Positions 8,252 to 15,669 of a stretch of 40,095 bases of DNA are shown in pieces. The DNA is from Porticoccaceae bacterium. Lineage in GTDB: Bacteria > Pseudomonadota > Gammaproteobacteria > Pseudomonadales > Porticoccaceae. The first letter of the stretch is position 1, and the number at the start of each line of letters is the position of its first letter. The stretch spans positions 1-40,095 of the forward strand of contig JAQWYJ010000125.1 of NCBI GenBank assembly GCA_029254005.1. Direction: 5' to 3'. The notes under the pieces were generated by a model. The model searched no databases. It was not told where the DNA came from and worked only from the letters and a program-made list of their open reading frames with translations. Both the position numbers and the translations under genes were made by a program.

Positions 8252-8399
8252 AGCTTACTTTGAGGCTGTGGATTTTTGTCGAGCCTAAACTTTGTATATT
8301 TTGGCGGTGGTAATTGAACTCTTGTGATATCTGGTGGTCATAATAAATGAGAAGTGTGTATAAAGATTTCTTAAACATTAACGTTTTCCTTGATTTTAA

Positions 8400-8440
8400 T
8401 GGGACTTATTAAGCAAAAACTTAGCAAGTCCCTTTTTTTT
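8400..8440 (+). terminator. Rho-independent terminator, copy B
   Basis: GGGACTT at 8,401-8,407 pairs with AAGTCCC at 8,426-8,432, with an inner TAAG/CTTA pairing, and eight T follow. The upstream sequence (GATTTCTTAAACA..) matches the lead-in to the terminator at 2,301, so the two are homologous, yet three stem pairs differ in a compensated way. Confidence 0.82.
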
Positions 8441-8460
8441 GTGGTGCTTAGAATTAATTT

Positions 8461-8553
8461 GTATGCTTTCAAAGAAACTTGGGTGCAGTGAACCCTGTAA
8501 TCTTTGGAAATGGTCGCAAATTTAAAAAATGCTGTGGTAAACACCTCCGGTAA
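8461..8553 (+). pseudogene. SEC-C zinc-motif relic
   Basis: In frame with the TAA at 8,551-8,553 the translation ends LGAVNPVIFGNGRKFKKCC followed by GKHLR. This lines up, without gaps, with the C-terminal SEC-C motif of many proteins (…NPCPCGSGKKFKKCCG…). The last CC pair and the GNGRKFKKCCG core are kept. The first two cysteines are replaced (V and F), so zinc could not be bound normally. No open frame with a start extends upstream. It is best read as the remaining 3' end of a decayed gene. It lies in the part of copy B that has no counterpart in copy A. Confidence 0.5.
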
Positions 8554-8955
8554 CCATAAGGTGTTGGTCTCATTTTCCTGGTTATTTCATTTTAGTGATC
8601 TCCTAATAGATCAATGTCTTGGATGGTGCTCAAAGGTCAATGAAGTTACACATTGTCTATACCATTATGATGGCGAAGAAACGTTCTTAAAAAGGTTGTT
8701 ATTGCTTTAATCAGAGCTTTGTTTTGAGTTTGAGAGAGCGGTAAATAGCTACCAATAACTCAATTTATTTATTGTCAGAATTTATGTTTGTGAAACCTTT
8801 GTCTGTGATCCTCTGGCTCAGGTGCTAGTGGCCTTTTTACGATCAGTCAATAGGTATGCTGTTGTGTTGAGGTGGATTGACAGTAAGAAGCTCTGGTTAC
8901 AACGTGGTTATATGAATCGGCAATCGACGCTGATAGAACACTACTTGGAGAAACT
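8554..8955 (+). other. Non-coding stretch before the hydrolase
   Basis: About 400 bases without a credible gene. A 68-codon frame crosses it from 8,504 but begins at TTG without a ribosome binding site and resembles nothing I know. From about 8,800 the sequence is again similar to copy A (GTGGCCTT.TT, then GGTAT.TTGTTGTGTT.AGGTGG), so the last 150 bases are the homologous leader of the hydrolase and likely hold its promoter. Confidence 0.5.
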
Positions 8956-9768
8956 GTGGAATTAGTTGAATACGGTGACAGACAGGGTCGTACAGTGATC
9001 TATTTTCATGGTGCCCCCGGCGCGGCCGAAGAAGCTGCTCTCTTCTCCGAAGTGGCTCAACGTCACAATATCAACATTGTCTGCTGGCAACGATTTTCCA
9101 TTGATCAGTCTCTCACTGGTGAAGACTATTTCCAACATATGGCCGATGAAATTCAAACTCAATTTCATGATCGATCTTTGGATATAATTGGCTTTTCCAT
9201 CGGTGCCTATGCGGCACTAGAGGTTGCTTCGCGATTGGGTGATCAAGTGGGCCAAGTGCATTTGATCTCGGCGGCAGGACCCATTAGCAGTAAAGAGATT
9301 TTGGATGCTATGGCCGGTGGCATGGTATTCAAGTTAGCCAAGAACCAACCGATGCTGTTTTCATGGTTGACTGGTTTGCAACGCTTAATAGCCGTTCTAG
9401 CACCTAAGTTTTTGTTCAAGATGTTGTTTGCCTCGGCACAGGGCTCAGATCGAGAATTGGCGCAGTCTGCTGATTTTCAACATGTCATAAGGCCATTGTT
9501 AACCTCGTGTTTTTCCAACTATGCGAAGGGTTATCAGCGTGATATCGACCAGTATGTGCAATGGTCGGGTAGTTTAAAAACCGCTATTATCGGAGTCAGT
9601 CTATGGCATGGTACAGAGGATAATTGGTCTCCCTTTGCTATGGCCACCGAATTGCACCAGCTTGTTGAAGCCAGACAGCCAGTCAATTCTATGGTGGGGC
9701 TATCGCATTATTCCTGTCTTTATCAGGCTATTCCCAAAATCTGCGCTGTACTGGATGTATCTGAGTAG
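8956..9768 (+). CDS. Alpha/beta hydrolase (intact copy)
   Basis: A 270-residue single-domain alpha/beta hydrolase, probably cytoplasmic. The oxyanion-hole motif is HGAPG (residues 18-22), the nucleophile elbow is GFSIG (Ser81), the acid is Asp222 in 'HGTEDNWSP', and the base is His251 in 'GLSHYS'. Residues about 100-190 make a helical cap. The triad is complete, so it should be an active esterase, lactonase or similar; substrate is unknown. The start is a GTG with GGAG five bases ahead, conserved in the broken copy at 2,490. An ATG upstream at 8,912 is out of frame. It is the surviving copy of a duplicated gene. Confidence 0.88.
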   Translation: MELVEYGDRQGRTVIYFHGAPGAAEEAALFSEVAQRHNINIVCWQRFSIDQSLTGEDYFQHMADEIQTQFHDRSLDIIGFSIGAYAALEVASRLGDQVGQVHLISAAGPISSKEILDAMAGGMVFKLAKNQPMLFSWLTGLQRLIAVLAPKFLFKMLFASAQGSDRELAQSADFQHVIRPLLTSCFSNYAKGYQRDIDQYVQWSGSLKTAIIGVSLWHGTEDNWSPFAMATELHQLVEARQPVNSMVGLSHYSCLYQAIPKICAVLDVSE

Positions 9769-9894
9769 CTAATTCAACGAGCAATCTCGACGACCCCTTA
9801 TTTTGAGTTATTGAGTCTGTTTGTTATTGCCTATTAATGGTAGTCTACATCCGTCCAGACATGAATTGAGCTTCATAAGGGAGAGATTTAGGAA

Positions 9895-10638
9895 ATGACT
9901 TTAATATCAAAAGTAGACCTTTATTTGCGCTCAGTAGTAGCACAGCCACAGGCTAACCAAGCCATGGTTTTTTCTGGGTTACTGGGATTCTTAGGTGCGT
10001 TCATTATGTTCGTTGGCGACCTGTTGCTTTATGCTCACTGGGACGCAGTTCCAGCGATAAATGATGCAGTTCTTGCTCTGTTGCCTGGGCGTAAAGCGGT
10101 GCTACTAGCTACTATTAACGACCTGCATCTTTCTGGCTTACTAGGCCCCATTGCGGCAGTTTTTTATTTGTTTGGTGCATGGCACCTGTATATTAAATTA
10201 GCTTCACGATCGCCACTCTGGGCTAGCTTTACGGCTATCTGCTTTGCTTTTAGTATTGTCATCGCTGGTGCTTTTCATGCCTTGTGGGGAATGTTTGGTT
10301 TTGTAGTTCAGTTTGCAAATCAGTATGCGAATGAATCTTTGATGCTACTTAATACGACGTCTAACTACATGGCATTTATCACTGATATGGTGACAATTCC
10401 ATTGGGTTTGGCTTGCGCGGTTTTGTTAGTTCGAGGGTTTTTGGGCAAAACTGACTATCCCCGTTGGATGTCGGTATTTAATCCACTGTTATTGTTAGTG
10501 GTGGGTGGGCCTATATTAGATTCGATTGCAGTTGATATGGTTGTGCCCTATGGTGCTTTGGCTGTTGGGACTTTCTTTAACGTGGCAATGATGGTGTTTT
10601 TTGCCGCTTCCATTCTAAGTCCAATAAGACAAAGTTAG
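9895..10638 (+). CDS. Six-to-seven-helix membrane protein (possibly DUF6796-like)
   Basis: A 247-residue integral membrane protein with evenly spaced hydrophobic segments: about residues 25-48, 82-103, 112-135, 155-180, 192-212 and 218-242. Conserved-looking features within the membrane parts include 'GDLLLYAHW', 'DLHLSGLLGPIAAVFYLFGAWHLY' and 'AGAFHALWG', with several histidines and acidic residues near the membrane faces. The overall look resembles the uncharacterised DUF6796 group, but I hold that loosely. It is preceded by GGGAGAGATTTAGGAA before the ATG. Six bases separate its stop from the next hydrolase gene, so the two are very likely one operon. Confidence 0.65.
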   Translation: MTLISKVDLYLRSVVAQPQANQAMVFSGLLGFLGAFIMFVGDLLLYAHWDAVPAINDAVLALLPGRKAVLLATINDLHLSGLLGPIAAVFYLFGAWHLYIKLASRSPLWASFTAICFAFSIVIAGAFHALWGMFGFVVQFANQYANESLMLLNTTSNYMAFITDMVTIPLGLACAVLLVRGFLGKTDYPRWMSVFNPLLLLVVGGPILDSIAVDMVVPYGALAVGTFFNVAMMVFFAASILSPIRQS

Positions 10639-10644
10639 GTCTAG

Positions 10645-11553
10645 ATGACGCGAAGAAAGCACCGTACTTTTGTCTTTATTACCGCTGTGATATCCGGCAT
10701 CCTGTGCTTTGGTATGTTGCTAACTGCTTGGACTTTTTCCTCTAACCTCATGTATCCGTCTTACCAATGCAGCGAAGAACATTTTTTGTATTGTGGTGAT
10801 CCTGCGCAACTGGATCTGGTGTTTGACGATGTGGTTTTCACTTCTAAAGATGGCATTGATTTGAGTGGCTGGTACATACCGTCTAGCCAATCAGCCAAGG
10901 CTATTATCTTTGTTCACGGTCATGGCGCAGATCGGCATGAAGGTATGCGTTGGTTCACAGCGATGCATAATGCTGGCTTTAATATACTCGCTTTAGATTT
11001 GCGCAACAGTGGACAAAGTGAAGGCGAATTTTCGTCGATGAGTTATTTTGAAAAACTTGATGTTATCGCTGCCGTGGATTTCTTAAAGCATCAAAAAAGT
11101 ATAGACAGAATTGGTATATTCGGTACTTCTATGGGTGCGGCGACCGCCATAATGGCCATGGAGCAAGATTCTCGAATCAGTGCCGGTGTGTTTGAGGCGG
11201 GCTGGGCAAACCTTCGAGATCTTCTTGGCGAAGTGATATCCCAACATCTAGGTTTACCTCGATTGCCGCTTTTGCCTATCTCTATATGGCTATTTGAATG
11301 GCGCTCTGGTGCTGATATAACTACCGTCAATCCTGATGCTGTTCTGGCTAATATCGCTCCACGACCGGTATTTATTATTCATTGTGAGGGTGATCAATTA
11401 ATCAATATTTCGCATGGTGAGAGAAATTTCTCTGCTGCTCAATTGCCTAAGGAATACTGGCGTTCTCCCTGTGATATTCACGCAAGAGCCTGGCAGTCTG
11501 CACCGAATTATATTGAAGCTCGCGTAGCAGGCTACTTTTTGAAGTATTTGTAA
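10645..11553 (+). CDS. Membrane-anchored alpha/beta hydrolase
   Basis: A 302-residue hydrolase of the serine aminopeptidase/BAAT-like S9 group. An N-terminal uncleaved anchor (residues 9-30) is followed by the catalytic domain. The oxyanion region is HGHGADRHEG (91-100), the nucleophile is Ser162 in 'GTSMGAA', the acid is Asp250 in 'HCEGDQ', and the base is His279 in 'CDIHARAW', so the triad is complete. The active domain probably faces the periplasm, given the anchor and an upstream basic MTRRKHR. Two cysteine-bearing loops (QCSEEHFLYC) near the anchor could form a disulfide. It is in an apparent operon with the preceding membrane protein. It is not a close relative of the hydrolase at 8,956. 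Confidence 0.85.
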   Translation: MTRRKHRTFVFITAVISGILCFGMLLTAWTFSSNLMYPSYQCSEEHFLYCGDPAQLDLVFDDVVFTSKDGIDLSGWYIPSSQSAKAIIFVHGHGADRHEGMRWFTAMHNAGFNILALDLRNSGQSEGEFSSMSYFEKLDVIAAVDFLKHQKSIDRIGIFGTSMGAATAIMAMEQDSRISAGVFEAGWANLRDLLGEVISQHLGLPRLPLLPISIWLFEWRSGADITTVNPDAVLANIAPRPVFIIHCEGDQLINISHGERNFSAAQLPKEYWRSPCDIHARAWQSAPNYIEARVAGYFLKYL

Positions 11554-11735
11554 CTCGCGGGTTGATCGAAAAAAATCTTATTTCATAGCGTAAAAAATTT
11601 ATGTCGCTACAGGCGTGTCAGTCCAAACATAGCTGCCTATCGGCAAATATTGTTAAATTGAGTACCCAGCCTATACTAACGAGTGCAGACCTTTTTGTGA
11701 AAGACTATTTTTAATGTCATTTAATGGAGGTAAAG

Positions 11736-13151
11736 ATGCCCACAAATTCAATTGTGTACCGCAACCCATTAATCATTTTACTGGCGACATTAGCATTGCA
11801 AGTGTCGGCGGCCACCTCAGGTGATTTTCAGCAGCCTAATATTGTGCTGGTAGTCATGGACAACTTTGGCTATGGAGAAATTGGTGTCTATGGCGGGGGT
11901 GTTATCCGCGGTGCGCCAACGCCTAATATCGACAGCATTGGACAGCAGGGATTTCAATCTACCAATTTTAATGTCGAGGCAGAATGTACGCCATCTCGAT
12001 CAGCACTGATGACAGGCCGCTATGGTATTCGAACCCGACAGCGCCCCGAGGGCTCGCCGCGAGGGATTTGGTACGGTTTGACATCGTGGGAAATTACATT
12101 GGCAGAAATGCTCTCCAATGCAGGTTATGCTACTGGTATGTTTGGCAAGTGGCATTTGGGTGATGCTGAGGGTCGCTACCCCACCGATCAGGGCTTTGAT
12201 GAGTGGTATGGTATTCCTAATTCTTCTGATCAAGCATTCTGGCCGGATAGTGACAGTTTTCAGGCTGACTCGGGCGTAGAATTTACTCGTGTGATGACCG
12301 CTGTACGTGGCGAAAAGCCACAAAAGAAAGAAGTATATGGTCGTGCAAAACGTGCCACTATCGACCGTGAAATTACTGACCATGCGCTGGACTTTATCGC
12401 ACGCAAAGCCAATGCTAAGCAGCCATTTTTCGCTTACGTCCCCTATACTCAAACTCATGAGCCGGTGGATGCTCACCCTGATTATAAAGGCTCTACTGGC
12501 AATGGCAGTTTTGCTGATGTATTGGCCCAGACCGATGCTTATGTGGGCGAATTATTATCTGCTGTCGATGAGTTGGGTTTAAGGCAAGAGACTATCTTTA
12601 TTTTTACCTCAGATAATGGTCGCGAAGGTATTAAACGGTCCTTTGGTTTCACTGGTCCGTGGCGTGGAACCATGTTCTCGCCATATGAAGGCTCCCTGCG
12701 CGTCCCTTTTCTTATTCGTTACTCAGGCCATATACCCGCTGGACAAGTGTCAAATGACATTGTTCACTTGATCGATATTTTTCCCACTCTAGCGTCTTTC
12801 GTTGGAGGTGAAATTCCCACTGATCGAGTCTTAGATGGCGTTGATCAGAGTGGATTTTTCACTGCAAAACAATCTAAGTCTCTCAGAGAATCGGTTATTA
12901 TCTATATTGGCAATGACATCTTTGGGGTTAAATGGCGCAACTGGAAAATGTTACTCAAAGACATTGATGAAAAAAGTTACGCGATTAAAAACTTAGCTTA
13001 TCCTTCATTTTATAATCTTATTGTGGATCCAAAAGAGGAAGAACCTGAAAAATTCTATCTTGATGATACCTGGGTAGAGACGCCTCTATATCAGGTTATG
13101 GAAGAGCATTTGATATCCATTGAAAAAGATTCAGGATCCCCCGGTGATTAG
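11736..13151 (+). CDS. Arylsulfatase-family sulfatase (Cys type)
   Basis: A 471-residue exported sulfatase. The second ATG (11,736) is preferred over 11,724 because GGAGG lies five bases before it. A signal peptide covers residues about 1-25 (LIILLATLALQVSA). The sulfatase signature CTPSRSALMTGR holds Cys84, the residue that a formylglycine-generating enzyme converts to formylglycine. Metal ligands are Asp42 and the adjacent Asn in 'MDNFGYGE', and the Asp-Asn of 'TSDNGREG'. The DN instead of DD is usual in the arylsulfatase subgroup with 'YGGG..RGAPTPNID'. It should hydrolyse sulfate esters in the periplasm, consistent with marine sulfated organics. No formylglycine-generating enzyme gene is in the window. 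Confidence 0.9.
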   Translation: MPTNSIVYRNPLIILLATLALQVSAATSGDFQQPNIVLVVMDNFGYGEIGVYGGGVIRGAPTPNIDSIGQQGFQSTNFNVEAECTPSRSALMTGRYGIRTRQRPEGSPRGIWYGLTSWEITLAEMLSNAGYATGMFGKWHLGDAEGRYPTDQGFDEWYGIPNSSDQAFWPDSDSFQADSGVEFTRVMTAVRGEKPQKKEVYGRAKRATIDREITDHALDFIARKANAKQPFFAYVPYTQTHEPVDAHPDYKGSTGNGSFADVLAQTDAYVGELLSAVDELGLRQETIFIFTSDNGREGIKRSFGFTGPWRGTMFSPYEGSLRVPFLIRYSGHIPAGQVSNDIVHLIDIFPTLASFVGGEIPTDRVLDGVDQSGFFTAKQSKSLRESVIIYIGNDIFGVKWRNWKMLLKDIDEKSYAIKNLAYPSFYNLIVDPKEEEPEKFYLDDTWVETPLYQVMEEHLISIEKDSGSPGD

Positions 13152-13264
13152 TTGGGGGAGCTTATGAGCTTTATCTCACCTGTCGACCTATTGTCGGGGT
13201 AAAGTCGTAGCCGACAGCCCTCTAAATCTGCAACAGTGGTATTGCAGAGGCATAAGGAAAGAAT

Positions 13265-13678
13265 ATGATTGTTAAAAAATTAAGAGATAAAAATGGCTGG
13301 ACTCAAGAAGAGCTAGCCGAGTGTTGCAATTTAAATGTGAGAACTATTCAGCGTGTTGAGAGTGGGCAGAATGCCAGCCTTGAAACATTACAAAGCCTTG
13401 CTTCTGTATTTGAAATCGATATTTCAACATTAACAGAGGAAATTACAGTGATAGATAAAAAATTACAGAGCTGGAAGGTTTTACCTTGGTGGTTTAGGGT
13501 TAATATGTTCGGTGTTCGTAAAAAGCGAACTGTTCTTTGGTGCGAATGTATTATGATATTTGCTGGCTTTACCTATGGCATCCTTTTACAGGATTCATCA
13601 ACTGCAGCCATTATGTTTTTTGGAGCCTATGTTACCAGCTGGTTGGTTAGATATGGCGATAAACATCATGTTTGGTAA
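13265..13678 (+). CDS. XRE-family regulator with a C-terminal 2TM tail
   Basis: A 137-residue protein. Residues 1-58 are a Cro/C1-type helix-turn-helix (KLRDKNGWTQEELAECCNLNVRTIQRVESG, broken here by my reading into helices 1-3), typical of the 'WTQEQLA..sGLS.RTIQRiE.G' regulators. Residues about 65-90 are a linker that ends in basic residues (GVRKKRTV), and residues about 90-132 contain two hydrophobic helices (LWCECIMIFAGFTYGILL, TAAIMFFGAYVTSWLV). This HTH-plus-2TM plan suggests a regulator tethered to the inner membrane. AAGGAAAG precedes the ATG. A strong bidirectional terminator follows. No operator can be identified with confidence. Confidence 0.85.
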   Translation: MIVKKLRDKNGWTQEELAECCNLNVRTIQRVESGQNASLETLQSLASVFEIDISTLTEEITVIDKKLQSWKVLPWWFRVNMFGVRKKRTVLWCECIMIFAGFTYGILLQDSSTAAIMFFGAYVTSWLVRYGDKHHVW

Positions 13679-13709
13679 ACCTTGCGGTAGATTAGAGGTG
13701 ATATAGGTT

Positions 13710-13736
13710 AAAAAGCCCGCTAGTTGCGGGCTTTTT
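13710..13736. terminator. Bidirectional terminator between XRE gene and purH
   Basis: AAAAAGCCCGC, loop TAGTT, then GCGGGCTTTTT is a perfect 11-base inverted repeat. It has a T run on both strands, so it can end the plus-strand regulator transcript and the minus-strand purH transcript. Confidence 0.93.
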
Positions 13737-13758
13737 AATATTGAGACAACAACAAGCA

Positions 13759-15333
13759 CTAGTGTCTAAAATGACGCATGCCTGTAAACACCATAGCCAT
13801 GTCATGCTCGTCAGCTGCGGCAATCACCTCATCGTCGCGCATGGAACCACCTGGCTGAATAATACAGCTAATCCCAGCTTGTCCCGCACTGTCGATACCA
13901 TCTCGAAATGGGAAAAAAGCATCGGATGCCATCACCGCACCCTTAACTTCCAGGCCGGCGTGTTCGGCTTTAATGCCGGCGATTCGCGCACTATTAATGC
14001 GGCTCATTTGACCCGCACCTACACCAATTGTCTGGTTGTTTTTGGCGTAAATGATGGCATTGGACTTGACCATTTTGGCTACTTTCCAGGCAAATAGCAT
14101 ATCTGTCATTTCAATGGCAGTGGGGACTCTTTTGGATACTACTTTGAGATCTTCCTCGGTAACCATGCCGTTATCACGGTCTTGAATGAGCAGACCACCG
14201 TTGACACGTTTGTAGTCAAAGTCCTGCGGACGCTGGTAGCCCCAAGTGCCGCACTCTAGTAGCCTAATGTTTTTCTTTGCGGCAACAATAGCCAAAGCAT
14301 CTGTTGACACCGACGGAGCAACAATGACTTCGACAAATTGCTTTTCACAAATAGCTTCAGCGGTTTGAGCATCTAGCTCACGGTTGAAAGCGATAATGCC
14401 ACCAAATGCAGACTCTGGGTCTGTAGCAAACGCTAAGTCATAGGCAGTCCCAATATCAACTGCGACTGAAACACCACAGGGGTTGGCGTGTTTAACAATA
14501 ACGCAGGCAGGTTGATCAAACTGTTTGACGCATTCAAGAGCTGCATCAGTATCGGCAATGTTATTGAACGAAAGCTCTTTGCCTTGCAGTTGTTTTGCTG
14601 TAGCCACACTGGCTTCGGTGGGATTAGCCTCGGTGTAAAAAGCTGCCTTTTGATGAGGATTTTCGCCGTAACGCATGTCTTGAGTTTTGAAGTATTGCAC
14701 ATTGAACGTATCGGAAAAATCACGTGCAGTATTGTCTGTATCACGAGCACCAAAGTGATTGGCAATCATGCCGTCATAGCCAGCAGTATGCTCAAAGGCT
14801 TTGACCATGAGCGCATAGCGTGTACCGTAATCAAGTTGCCCTTTATTGGCCTGCATCTGTTCAAGGACCATCGCATAGTCAGTATTGTTAACCACAATTG
14901 CGACATCTTTATGATTTTTTGCCGCTGAGCGAACCATGGTTGGGCCGCCAATATCAATATTTTCAATGGCGTTAGGCAATGTACAGTTAGGGTCTGCAAC
15001 AGTCGCTGCAAAAGGGTAGAGGTTAACAATTACCATATCTATAGGTTTAATCGAGTGCTCTGCCATGATTGCATCATCGGTGCCACGACGACCTAAAATT
15101 CCGCCGTGTACTTTGGGGTGCAGGGTTTTTACGCGGCCATCCATCATTTCTGGAAAACCAGTATAGTCGGATACTTCTGTAACCTTAATGTTGTTCTCTT
15201 GAAGAAGGCGAAAAGTTCCACCGGTGGAAAGTAGTTCCACGCCCATTGTGGATAAAGCCTGTGCAAAATCAATAATACCGTTTTTATCAGACACGCTAAT
15301 CAGTGCGCGTGAAACTTTTTTTAGATCGCTCAT
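13759..15333 (-). CDS. purH: Bifunctional AICAR transformylase / IMP cyclohydrolase
   Basis: A 524-residue protein catalysing the last two steps of de novo IMP synthesis: formyl transfer from 10-formyl-THF to AICAR, then ring closure. The N-terminal cyclohydrolase domain (about 1-195) begins '[16 protein letters not shown]' and contains 'ELLSTGGT' and '[15 protein letters not shown]'. The C-terminal transformylase domain holds the catalytic Lys-His pair in 'VKHANPCG' and the final 'FFPFRDGID', '[14 protein letters not shown]' and '[11 protein letters not shown]' motifs. Length is that of the family. GAGGA precedes the ATG. It lies 15 bases after fis; the placement next to fis-dusB is common in this group of Gammaproteobacteria. 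Confidence 0.97.
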   Translation of the reverse strand: MSDLKKVSRALISVSDKNGIIDFAQALSTMGVELLSTGGTFRLLQENNIKVTEVSDYTGFPEMMDGRVKTLHPKVHGGILGRRGTDDAIMAEHSIKPIDMVIVNLYPFAATVADPNCTLPNAIENIDIGGPTMVRSAAKNHKDVAIVVNNTDYAMVLEQMQANKGQLDYGTRYALMVKAFEHTAGYDGMIANHFGARDTDNTARDFSDTFNVQYFKTQDMRYGENPHQKAAFYTEANPTEASVATAKQLQGKELSFNNIADTDAALECVKQFDQPACVIVKHANPCGVSVAVDIGTAYDLAFATDPESAFGGIIAFNRELDAQTAEAICEKQFVEVIVAPSVSTDALAIVAAKKNIRLLECGTWGYQRPQDFDYKRVNGGLLIQDRDNGMVTEEDLKVVSKRVPTAIEMTDMLFAWKVAKMVKSNAIIYAKNNQTIGVGAGQMSRINSARIAGIKAEHAGLEVKGAVMASDAFFPFRDGIDSAGQAGISCIIQPGGSMRDDEVIAAADEHDMAMVFTGMRHFRH

Positions 15334-15348
15334 GAAGTCCTCAGGTGG

Positions 15349-15669
15349 TTACAAAAGATCATATTGTTTTAGTTTTTTGCGCAGCGTGCCTCGATTTAGG
15401 CCAAGTATTTCAGCTGCTTTACTTTGATTGTTATTAGTATATGCCAACACTGCAATTAGCAGAGGAGTTTCTACTTCGGTCATAACTAAGTCATAGAGAT
15501 TGGCCGTAGTCTGGCCTCCGAGATTATCAAAATAACGATCCATAGCAGTGGCGACACTTAGGCGCAGAGATTCCTGAGTATCAGTGATAGGTGTTCTTTG
15601 ATCTAAACCATATTCGTCATTAATGACTTGATTGATTTTTTGTAGTTCCAGTGATTTCTTAGTATTCAT
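15349..15669 (-). CDS. fis: Fis family DNA-binding nucleoid protein
   Basis: A 106-residue protein whose C-terminal helix-turn-helix 'NNQSKAAEILGLNRGTLRKKL' spans about residues 80-101 and is nearly identical to that of E. coli Fis ('TRAALMMGINRGTLRKKL'). Residues about 40-75 make the dimer helices (YDLVMTEVETPLLIAVLAYT). Fis is a homodimer that bends DNA, stimulates rRNA and other growth promoters, and shapes the nucleoid. Its start overlaps the stop of dusB by four bases (ATGA), so it is translated from the dusB-fis operon as in enterobacteria. Slightly longer at the N-terminus than E. coli Fis (98 residues). Confidence 0.95.
   Translation of the reverse strand: MNTKKSLELQKINQVINDEYGLDQRTPITDTQESLRLSVATAMDRYFDNLGGQTTANLYDLVMTEVETPLLIAVLAYTNNNQSKAAEILGLNRGTLRKKLKQYDLL

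Larger units (their letters stand above)
7410..9158 (+). repeat. Segmental duplication, copy B
   Basis: Copy B of the duplicated block, in the same orientation and gene order as copy A at 1,238-2,684. It contains the relics of the membrane-protein gene, the VOC gene and a shortened small-protein gene, a terminator, and the intact hydrolase, which runs beyond the end of the similarity. It is longer than copy A because about 350 bases between the terminator and the hydrolase (about 8,441-8,800) have no partner in A; these include a SEC-C-like relic. The two copies are separated by the PepSY and VPS10/BNR genes. Confidence 0.85.

Noticed and set aside
8504-8710. A 68-codon plus-strand frame
   Set aside because: It starts at TTG with no ribosome binding site, overlaps the SEC-C relic in another frame and matches nothing recognisable.
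13741-14097. A 118-codon plus-strand frame opposite purH
   Set aside because: It lies wholly opposite the conserved purH coding sequence and is a reverse-strand shadow.
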